5,796 bases of DNA from Cryomorphaceae bacterium. GTDB taxonomy: Bacteria > Bacteroidota > Bacteroidia > Flavobacteriales_D > Crocinitomicaceae. A model generated the notes under the pieces. The model was not told where the DNA came from and did not search any database. It saw nothing but the letters and a program-made list of their open reading frames with translations. This document shows, in pieces, positions 1-5,462 of this stretch (the first letter of the stretch is position 1; the number at the start of each line of letters is the position of its first letter). The translations under genes were made by a program, and so were the position numbers. The DNA lies in assembly GCA_027485365.1 (NCBI GenBank), contig JAIXRD010000281.1:1-5796 (forward strand), written 5' to 3'.

Positions 1-931
1 ATCATTTGTTCAAGAGGCTTTTAATAGCCTCTTGAATCAAGACACAGACGATATCGAGATTGTTGTTAGCGACGACTGTTCTAGCGATAGTACTTGGGAT
101 GCTATTTTGGCGGTTGCGCAGTCTTATGTTGGACCCAAGAAGCTCATTATTTCTCGAAACGTCAGTAATCTAGGTATTGTTGAGAACTACGCTGCTGCCG
201 TAGAGCAATCTACAGGCGAACTCATTTTTATGGCGGCGGGTGATGATATTTCAATGCCGGATCGCTGTTCTAAATCGATTCAATTCTGGCTTGATAATGA
301 AAAGAAGTATGATTTAGTCGCTGCAGATGCGATTGATATGTCCTTGACCGGAGAGGTACTGGGGCGGAAAGATAGCAGCGATCTAGAGGAATGGACTGTG
401 GAAAAGTGGTTTAAGAGAAGGCCATTTTTTTTTGGGGCAAGCCACATGGTAACCAGGAAATTACTCGAAATCGGGCCGTTGGATAACAACTTACCGTATG
501 AGGACCAATGTTTGGTCTTTAGGGCGATTCTGATGGGGGGCGCAGTACGTCTACCCATTCCCCTGGTTAAGCACCGTCGGGGCGGCATGACTCAAAAAAA
601 CGAATTTAAAGTTGGGCATAGAAGGGCAGAATTTATTCCCAGCATGCGTCTAGAGATGTTGGAGTTGCAACAATTCTTAAGGGATGCCATATCCCTTAAT
701 AGGCGGCTTATTGTCGATGGCTTAATCAAGCAGCGAATGGCGTACTGTAATTCCGTGTTAACGCTCTTTAAAAGTTCCACGCCCATCAAATCACTATTTG
801 TATTTTGGGGTTCCTCAGAGGTTCCGGTGAAAGATCGATATCGATATTCTCGATACATTTTATTTTATCCTGTTCTTTCGATAGCCCATGTGTTTAGGGA
901 CGGCATTCGTGTTTTAAGAGGGAAGGCATGA
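1..931 (+). CDS. Family 2 glycosyltransferase, 5' end outside window
   Basis: The product probably transfers a sugar from a nucleotide donor to a growing lipid-linked oligosaccharide on the cytoplasmic face of the inner membrane. The frame is open from base 2, and the codons before the first possible start (TTG at 32) already read as family sequence (SFVQEAFNSLLNQ). The true start is therefore upstream and about 20-25 residues are missing. Visible GT-A motifs are the donor-binding DDCSSD followed by a conserved T, NLGIVENYA, the metal-binding region AAGDDIS, and the acceptor/catalytic region YEDQCLVFRAIL followed by HRRGGMT. The visible 309 residues plus the missing N-terminus match the usual 300-340 of this family. 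The C-terminal 60 residues are basic and hydrophobic, probably membrane-associated. The codons for PFFFG contain a run of nine T's. Donor and acceptor sugars cannot be read from the sequence. Confidence 0.93.
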   Translation, partial: SFVQEAFNSLLNQDTDDIEIVVSDDCSSDSTWDAILAVAQSYVGPKKLIISRNVSNLGIVENYAAAVEQSTGELIFMAAGDDISMPDRCSKSIQFWLDNEKKYDLVAADAIDMSLTGEVLGRKDSSDLEEWTVEKWFKRRPFFFGASHMVTRKLLEIGPLDNNLPYEDQCLVFRAILMGGAVRLPIPLVKHRRGGMTQKNEFKVGHRRAEFIPSMRLEMLELQQFLRDAISLNRRLIVDGLIKQRMAYCNSVLTLFKSSTPIKSLFVFWGSSEVPVKDRYRYSRYILFYPVLSIAHVFRDGIRVLRGKA

Positions 932-1017
932 CTCTGCTCACGAAGCTATTTTGTAACTTAAATGGTTACCCCTTTTTTCGGCAGACAAAAAGAAATACCT
1001 TATTCATCCAGCAATGA
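928..1017 (+). CDS. Possible 29-codon ORF overlapping the glycosyltransferase stop
   Basis: An ATG overlaps the stop of the preceding gene in the ATGA arrangement typical of translationally coupled genes. A purine-rich GAGGGAAGG lies just upstream and could serve as ribosome binding site. The predicted peptide begins MTLLTKLFCNLNGYPFF and ends after 29 residues. I recognise no family. It could be a decayed stump of a former third gene, a leader-like peptide, or chance. The rest of the 107-base gap up to the next gene holds a weak inverted repeat (GTAAC/GTTAC, 953-969) followed by C4T6, too short in its stem to call a terminator. Confidence 0.2.
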   Translation: MTLLTKLFCNLNGYPFFRQTKRNTLFIQQ

Positions 1018-1038
1018 ATATTTATTAAATTTTGATCA

Positions 1039-2490
1039 ATGAATTTACTAGCATCTAATATAAACACCACCCCAAATCAATTGCGCTCGACTGATGCGGT
1101 GAAATTAGCGCTCGTTGTTTTGTTTGCGCTACTTTGGGCTATTTGGATTCAGCCACATACGATTGCTTTGCGTCACATATTACTTACAATCGGCTCGCTT
1201 CTTGGTCTATATGTGATGGCCAAAAATAAAGATCTGCTGATGAGCAAATCTGCAGTACCTATTTACCTGATACTGGCTCTTTTTGCCTGGATCACTTTTC
1301 ATTTATTCTTCTTAAGCACTCATTACGAATTGCAGTTAAAGGAGTACCAAACCATATGGAAGCGCATTCTATGGGGGCTTCCATTTGCGGTTGGCTTAGG
1401 AATTGTGCTCGGGCAGACATATCGAAAAAAGGAGCCTTCAGATAAGGATCTCCGTTTTGAAAAAATGCTTCAGTGGATTTTTGTGACAGGTATTACAGCA
1501 CCAACGTTCATTTACTTATTGAAGTTTGGCGTAACGGCGCTGGCCGTTAAATTGGGTTGGAATTTAGCAGACGTTGCCATGATTCTTTTGCACCCCCCGC
1601 CATGGATCATTCCTAAGATGGCTTATATATATTTTTGCCTACCGGCCCTTGCTTTGGCATGCGGACAAATTATACGGATCATGAAGAGTCCAGGCCAGAG
1701 CTTTTATCTCTCCACGGCTATATATTCAGTAATTATTGCAGCTGTTTTTATCGTCTTCTATCTAGAAAATGCTAAAAATGGCTTTGCTTATGCAAGTGCT
1801 CTCTTTTTTGCTATGCTGATAAGAACTGGTTTTGATAAAAGATCGCAATTGAATTTTCGCATGTGCGTAGTTATTGCCGGCGCAGTACTGACTGTGGTTT
1901 TTTTATTGGCACAGCATGTGCAAAAAAATGATTCCTGGATGACCTTGTTTTCTGACATTAAGGTTGCACAACGCCTAGATGATATTGACGCCTGGAAAGA
2001 TTATGGTGCTCGCGGTCTTCCAATAAATGATATGGGCAAAGTTGTCTCTGGTACGAATTATATGCGCGCAGCCTGGGCTCAAGTAGCGTTAGAGTTCATA
2101 GCTGAAAAACCAATGGGTTACGGTTTAATTTTCAAATCTTTTGGTGCAATCGCTCTAGAAAAGTGGCCGGAGTCGACATTAGACACATCGCATAGTGCTT
2201 GGCTTGATTTAACGCTCGGAATTGGTATTCCGGGCGTGGCTTTAATATTGCTATCTGGGCTGCTGGCCCTCATTAATACAAAAGGAGTGGGCCTCGATTT
2301 TTGGGGGGCAGCTGTATTTTGGTTGCTGATTAGTATTGCCCTGCTAATGATTACTACAGAGGTAGCACGTAAGGGCTATATAGAGGCACTCCTTTTTTTA
2401 ATCCTTTGGGCAGCTGGTTTTGGTCTTAATGCTAAAGTAAATATGAAATTGGGAAGTCCTGCCGAAAATTTATTTCCAACCAGTAAATAA
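1039..2490 (+). CDS. O-antigen ligase / Wzy-type polymerase family membrane protein
   Basis: This is a 483-residue inner-membrane protein with about 11-12 hydrophobic segments, at roughly residues 21-38, 43-60, 73-92, 110-125, 145-162, 195-212, 224-242, 248-262, 275-292, 397-413, 421-440 and 448-464. A large periplasmic loop lies near residues 293-390. The loop ends in the family hallmark SHSAWLDLTLGIGIPG (384-399), the counterpart of the H-N-x-(Y/W/F)-L motif of WaaL and Wzy, and MGYGLIFKSFG (359-369) precedes it. Such enzymes act on undecaprenyl-linked glycans in the periplasm, either ligating O-antigen to lipid A-core or polymerising repeat units. Sequence alone does not separate these roles. 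A Wzz gene downstream favours a role in the Wzy-dependent pathway. The ATG at 1039 is the first start after an in-frame TGA at 1033, and no good Shine-Dalgarno sequence precedes it. Confidence 0.85.
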   Translation: MNLLASNINTTPNQLRSTDAVKLALVVLFALLWAIWIQPHTIALRHILLTIGSLLGLYVMAKNKDLLMSKSAVPIYLILALFAWITFHLFFLSTHYELQLKEYQTIWKRILWGLPFAVGLGIVLGQTYRKKEPSDKDLRFEKMLQWIFVTGITAPTFIYLLKFGVTALAVKLGWNLADVAMILLHPPPWIIPKMAYIYFCLPALALACGQIIRIMKSPGQSFYLSTAIYSVIIAAVFIVFYLENAKNGFAYASALFFAMLIRTGFDKRSQLNFRMCVVIAGAVLTVVFLLAQHVQKNDSWMTLFSDIKVAQRLDDIDAWKDYGARGLPINDMGKVVSGTNYMRAAWAQVALEFIAEKPMGYGLIFKSFGAIALEKWPESTLDTSHSAWLDLTLGIGIPGVALILLSGLLALINTKGVGLDFWGAAVFWLLISIALLMITTEVARKGYIEALLFLILWAAGFGLNAKVNMKLGSPAENLFPTSK

Positions 2491-2527
2491 ATTTGTAAAC
2501 ATGTTTTATTAAATTTATTAAACACAT

Positions 2528-2826
2528 ATGAAAAAAATTGCCTTAATTACTGGCATTACTGGCCAAGATAGCTCTTACCTTGCCGAGTTCTTATTGGAAA
2601 AAGGTTATGTTGTTCATGGTATTAGCGCCGCGCATCTTCGTTTAATACCGGGCGTATTGATCATTTTTATCAAGATCCGCATGTCAATCATCGGGATTTG
2701 ATGTTGCATTATGGCGATCTGTCGGACACCAGTAATTTGGTGCGCATTATTCAAGAGTGCCAGCCCGATGAGATTTATAACCTAGGTGCGCAAAGCCAGG
2801 TTGCGGTCTCTTTTGAGTCCCCTGAA
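2528..2826 (+). pseudogene. gmd: GDP-mannose 4,6-dehydratase, N-terminal fragment
   Basis: Intact Gmd converts GDP-D-mannose to GDP-4-keto-6-deoxymannose, the first step to GDP-L-fucose and related sugars. The ATG at 2528 starts MKKIALITGITGQDSSYLAE, an unmistakable Gmd N-terminus. Three faults are visible. The Rossmann motif G-x-x-G-x-x-G has lost its third glycine (GQDSS for GQDGS). After HGI (codon ending 2623) one A is missing from the expected AAG lysine codon, so the frame shifts and the original frame runs into TGA at 2699-2701. After the shift the Gmd sequence continues (RRASSFNTGRIDHFYQDPH, then LHYGDLSDTSNL and YNLGAQSQVAVSFESPE). At about 2826, after roughly 100 of about 370 residues, homology stops and fcl sequence begins. 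The catalytic S/T-Y-K part is gone, so no active enzyme can be made. Confidence 0.93.
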
Positions 2827-3016
2827 TTGCAGAGCTTGCAGAAGCGCTCGGGGATACGGTCGGCTATAAAGGAAAAATCAGCTTTGATGCCAGCAAGCCC
2901 GATGGCAGCCTGAGAAAGTGGATTGATTCGGGCACATTGAATAACTTGGGATGGAGAGCAAAAATTGGGTTGGATGAAGGCTTAGGAAGGCTTATCAAGA
3001 TATGCTCTCAAGATAA
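2826..3016 (+). pseudogene. fcl: GDP-L-fucose synthase, C-terminal fragment
   Basis: Intact Fcl (WcaG) epimerises and reduces GDP-4-keto-6-deoxymannose to GDP-L-fucose. From the gmd junction another frame reads IAELAEALGDTVGYKGK, then SFDASKPDGSLRKWID and LGWRAKIGLDEGL. These match the C-terminal segment of Fcl, with the diagnostic SKPDG-x-x-RK-x-x-D and LGW. About 260 of some 320 residues, including the catalytic Ser-Tyr-Lys, are missing. After GL (codon ending 2984) the frame shifts once more. Restoring one A gives RKAYQDMLSR and a TAA at 3014-3016, a natural Fcl ending. Without it the frame runs to TAA at 3102-3104. The gmd-fcl join fuses two different frames, so even the scar is not translated as one protein. 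Confidence 0.9.
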
Positions 3017-3041
3017 GGTGAAATCTTGGCCGAGAACAACA

Positions 3042-3070
3042 TTGCAATTACTTCATTTCGGTAATGTAAT
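3042..3070 (+). promoter_or_regulatory. Candidate sigma-70 promoter for the wzz-like gene
   Basis: TTGCAA (3042-3047) and TGTAAT (3065-3070) are separated by 17 bases and match the -35 and -10 consensus at 4/6 and 5/6. The site lies just past the ancestral fcl stop and about 60 bases before the wzz ATG. It is plausible because the upstream genes are dead and transcripts through them would be poorly translated. This is consensus matching by eye only. Confidence 0.35.
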
Positions 3071-3086
3071 AATTGGAAGGCCAAAT

Positions 3087-3118
3087 AAAGTACTAAAATT
3101 ATAAAGTGCTAAAAATTT
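3087..3118 (+). repeat. Imperfect 16-bp tandem repeat upstream of wzz
   Basis: Two adjacent copies, AAAGTACTAAAATTAT and AAAGTGCTAAAAATTT, agree at 13 of 16 positions. They lie in the predicted 5' leader of the wzz-like gene. AT-rich composition makes some chance similarity likely. No function is assigned. Confidence 0.4.
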
Positions 3119-3131
3119 AATAAAGACGATT

Positions 3132-4007
3132 ATGAATCAAAATTCATCAGGACAGCTTAGTTCGCAAGATCAAATAAATGACCCAGAGATCTCCCTTCTC
3201 GATATTCTCGTCTTTTTAAGGTGTTCATATAAATTAATTGCATTCATTGGTATTCTTGGAGTTGCAGTTTCGTTCAGCTATCTTCTGATTACGCCAAAAC
3301 ATTACCAAGCGAGTGCACAAATCCAGATGGCGCAAATTAGCGCCGCTAATAACAACAACATTAATCCCTTAGGCGTCAATATTGAAGAGCCCGCCCTTTT
3401 AATTGCGCGCCTTTCATCTCCGACCAGCTATACAGCTGAAATTACTAAAGCATGCGGAATAGATTCAGCAAAAGACGCCCAAGCGATATTGTCTAAATCA
3501 GTGAAGTTGACTATTCCAAAAGGTGTGGCAAATGTGGTTGATCTTAAGTTTATTGGTACGTCACCTGAAGCGTCTATTAATTGTGTGCAAGCAGTCTTTA
3601 ATTTGATTAAAACTACTCAGGCTCTAATTATTAAGCCTTATATCGAAGAGGCAAAAGCAAGGCTTTTAGATAATCAAGAGCGTCTTACCAAGGCACAAGA
3701 CTTGGTAATGAAGGCGGATAAGTCCGGCTCAGCTATGGGCGCCGCCTACCTGTCAACTCGCGATGAGATTCGCTTTCTCTTGGATGAGAGCGCTGCCCTG
3801 AAAAATGTTGTTGCCTCAAATGATAGTAGGGCCACCCGTTTGGTGGCACCTATCTACGTAAGTAATAATCCGATTGCCCCCCAAAAGCGCAATATACTTC
3901 TTGGGGGTTTATTTAGCGGACTTTTCTTAGGTCTATTGATTGCTTTTGGGCGTCAGATTATTCTGAACCTCAAAGCACAACTCGAGAACAATACCGACCC
4001 CAAATAG
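3132..4007 (+). CDS. wzz: Wzz-type polysaccharide chain-length determinant protein
   Basis: This 291-residue inner-membrane protein would set the modal length of the polymer made by a Wzy polymerase, acting as an oligomer in the periplasm. The cytoplasmic N-terminus contains the family-typical ISLLDILVFL (20-29). TM1 spans about 33-53 and is followed at 55-64 by PKHYQASAQI, the usual P-x-x-Y-x-A/S start of the Wzz domain. The periplasmic part (54-250) includes a helical, charged stretch (about 167-228) likely to form a coiled coil. The proline-containing NNPIAPQKRN (245-254) precedes TM2 (about 255-273), as in the family, and the C-terminus is a short basic tail with no tyrosine-kinase domain. 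The length is slightly short of the usual 320-360. The ATG at 3132 has a weak purine-rich stretch (AAAGACGA) upstream. The gene is intact although both flanks are debris. Confidence 0.85.
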   Translation: MNQNSSGQLSSQDQINDPEISLLDILVFLRCSYKLIAFIGILGVAVSFSYLLITPKHYQASAQIQMAQISAANNNNINPLGVNIEEPALLIARLSSPTSYTAEITKACGIDSAKDAQAILSKSVKLTIPKGVANVVDLKFIGTSPEASINCVQAVFNLIKTTQALIIKPYIEEAKARLLDNQERLTKAQDLVMKADKSGSAMGAAYLSTRDEIRFLLDESAALKNVVASNDSRATRLVAPIYVSNNPIAPQKRNILLGGLFSGLFLGLLIAFGRQIILNLKAQLENNTDPK

Positions 4008-4010
4008 TGT

Positions 4011-4017
4011 GTACGCG
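4011..4017. other. Possible terminus of a decayed IS66-family element
   Basis: GTACGCG lies three bases after the wzz stop codon. IS66-family elements typically begin with GTAAGCG-like terminal inverted repeats, and this matches at 6 of 7 positions. It sits about 170-180 bases beyond the GHDP-like codons of the transposase relic, roughly where the end downstream of tnpC should be. I could not find a convincing partner repeat or an 8-bp target duplication, so the call is tentative. Confidence 0.3.
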
Positions 4018-4091
4018 TTAACAGTTTTTGACATCTCGGGCATGGCTGCAAGATAGCCCTTGTGATATTTAATGGCTTGGTATTGCTCAAG

Positions 4092-4800
4092 CTAGCGCAT
4101 GACTGTCTCGGACATGCTCCGCCTATCGCGGCGCATGATAGTGGGTATACTGACGACGGATGTCAATAAATCCTGCAGATCAGGATCATGACCAGCCTGC
4201 CTCCTAGACGCTTGGAGATTAGGTTGATTTGTCCGCCACAAAGACGATCGATTATTGCTCATCTGCGGCGAATTGCCTTACAAATAAAGCCATCACTGGT
4301 ATTAATAAGCCTTCATCAAGCGCATTATGGACATGGCCTTCTTTTATTCCAAAGGTGGGTAGGGAGCTTGCGCCCGCCTGATCCACCTTGGTTTTGCAAA
4401 TTATGATTTTAATTCGCCCATATTTGGCTCCACAACAAAATCTCTGTCATATTGAATGATTATTTGACTGTAACGGCAGCATAGACCAGTTGCAAATGTA
4501 CCGCATCCCGTAGCGCCCCCAAAAATAGAGTTACCCGCATTGGCAAGTAACAAACTGAGAATATTTTGGCGGATACCATAGGACTAGATTCCCGTACTAT
4601 CTGGTATGGGTTACATTTATTTAATTGCAATGCGCACATCGGGATTCCTACTCGCATCAGAAATGAAAGTAAAAAGCAGAAACATTTAGCGTATTAGCAG
4701 GCAAGACGGGCAGATGGCACTAATCAATGAAGGTAATAAAGGCAGAAAATTGGCACAATAAGCCTGAATAGTTGATGATGCATACCCAAGTTCAATCAGA
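4092..4800 (-). pseudogene. Decayed IS66-family transposase (TnpC) relic
   Basis: No long frame survives, but short matches to IS66 TnpC occur on the - strand in the order expected for that protein. IELGYASS then AYCANFLPL (about 4799-4732) resembles the stretch ending in K-Y-x-D-H-L-P-L. LQLVYAAV (about 4495-4475) resembles LQADAYAGF, one catalytic-Asp region. VEPNMGELK (4433-4407) and GGRKL (about 4378-4364) match the region around C-W-A-H-x-R-R-K. TSDGFIC (about 4300-4280) matches DGRIC before the S/D-N-N-x-x-E motif, and AIR (4276-4268) follows. LQASRRQAGHDP then LQDLLT (about 4218-4161) matches the C-terminal SLIQSAxLNGHDP-YLxDVLT. The SNNAAE-like catalytic Glu segment is missing between DGFIC and AIR. 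Several frames and stops are involved. A 56-codon ORF (ATG at 4262 down to TAG at 4092) covers the C-terminal part and overlaps the preceding open frame (stop 4254-4252) by 11 bases. Each match is weak; their collinearity is the main support. Confidence 0.55.
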
Positions 4801-4890
4801 CTGATAAAGATGTGCGTCACTTGTAAGGAGTAAGTAAATAAAGAGTCAGTGGGTTGCATGCAAGAAAGCATGAAAAGAGGGCCATAAAGG

Positions 4891-5270
4891 ATGGAGGAAG
4901 GGCTGGATAAACCCTGTACCAAGCCTCTAGGCAATGGTGAAGGGAGGCTAAAACCTCAATATGAAGGAATATCTAGAGTAAAAATGCAGACCTCAGCTCT
5001 TTTTGAAAATAAGGTAGTTGAGAACCATATGCTCGTAAATGAGTTGGAAAAGTATGAAAATGAAGTCAAGCGCTTAGAGATGGGTATCAATATGAGTATT
5101 GCAGAGCGCGGCTGAGTGAATATGCAAAAAATGAATGCCCGCAGCAGTGGTTTCTTGTATATAGAGTTAGGTGGCAAGGCAAGCAAAGCGTGGAGCGTGT
5201 GGTAAGCTTATGGACTTCAAATAACGCGAGTTTTAAAGACATTCAAGGAAAAGTCAGACTGGTATTTTGA
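4891..5270 (+). pseudogene. Unidentified broken ORF with a coiled-coil segment
   Basis: A frame from ATG 4891 to TGA 5113 gives 74 residues. Its second half is charged and heptad-like (VNELEKYENEVKRLEM). A second frame, open from 5064 to TGA 5268-5270 without its own good start, overlaps it and reads protein-like: LSEYAKNECPQQWFLVYRV, then GKQSVERVVSLWTSNN and KDIQGKVRLVF. A one-base deletion near 5064-5115 would join the two into a protein of about 125 residues with a helical N-part and an aromatic, basic C-part. I do not recognise the family. It may be cargo or debris of a mobile element, or a fragment of a chromosomal gene. The bases between the IS66 relic and this ORF (4801-4890) show nothing I can name. 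Confidence 0.35.
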
Positions 5271-5290
5271 TAAATTAAGAAGAATCTCGT

Positions 5291-5398
5291 ATGTCCACTT
5301 TGCTACTGAATACAACAAAAAATTTTGATGTGATTAAAGTCAGAAAAGGAATGAATCAAGCAAAAATGCTACTTAAATCCTTGTGTACTAAATTTTAA
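5291..5398 (+). CDS. Possible 35-codon ORF, unknown
   Basis: ATG 5291 to TAA 5396-5398 encodes a basic peptide beginning MSTLLLNTTKNFDVIKV. A purine-rich AAGAAGAA lies about 6 bases upstream of the start and could serve as a ribosome binding site. No family is recognised. It may be the stump of a deleted gene at the edge of the AT-rich block, or chance. Confidence 0.15.
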   Translation: MSTLLLNTTKNFDVIKVRKGMNQAKMLLKSLCTKF

Positions 5399-5410
5399 AA
5401 AATGATGTAT

Positions 5411-5438
5411 TTGACAATAACTCAAAGTTATTTATAAG
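5411..5438 (+). promoter_or_regulatory. Sigma-70 promoter with a palindrome in its spacer
   Basis: TTGACA (5411-5416), a perfect -35, is followed after 16 bases by TATAAG (5433-5438), 5/6 for the -10. Transcription would start near 5445, giving a leader of about 18 bases before the ATG at 5463. The spacer contains the inverted repeat AATAACT-CAA-AGTTATT (5416-5432), perfect 7-bp arms around 3 bases, placed where a repressor or a MerR-like activator could act. The promoter is well supported by consensus. The operator role is inference. Confidence 0.55.
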
Positions 5439-5462
5439 AATTTTCATAAAAAATTTACTAAT

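Noticed and set aside
280..588. Open frame on the - strand inside the glycosyltransferase gene (also 592-858)
   Set aside because: These lie antisense to a clearly recognised gene, show no family features and have low-complexity shadow composition.
953..978. GTAAC/GTTAC hairpin followed by C4T6 as an intrinsic terminator
   Set aside because: The five-bp AT-rich stem is too weak, and the operon appears to continue into the ligase gene.
2698..2913. A 71-codon + strand ORF as a separate gene
   Set aside because: Its first 43 or so codons are the frame-shifted middle of the gmd fragment, and the rest is fcl DNA read in the wrong frame.
4188..4406. A 72-codon + strand ORF, rich in Pro, Arg and Leu
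   Set aside because: It is antisense to the IS66-like relic, has no recognisable features, and looks like a shadow of the decayed transposase.
4591..4610. Hairpin CCCGTAC-TATCTG-GTATGGG as a terminator
   Set aside because: The stem is 7 bp with one G-U pair and is not followed by a T run. It lies inside pseudogene DNA.
4686..4934. - strand ORF containing IELGYASSTIQAY as the N-terminal SAM-like domain of a tyrosine recombinase
   Set aside because: The short stretch is also compatible with IS66 TnpC, which the collinear motifs further along the same strand support. No R-H-R-Y recombinase motifs follow.
5071..5077. CGCTTAG as the second IS66 terminal repeat
   Set aside because: Only a 6/7 match in seven bases, with no extension pairing to 4011 onward and no target duplication beside it.
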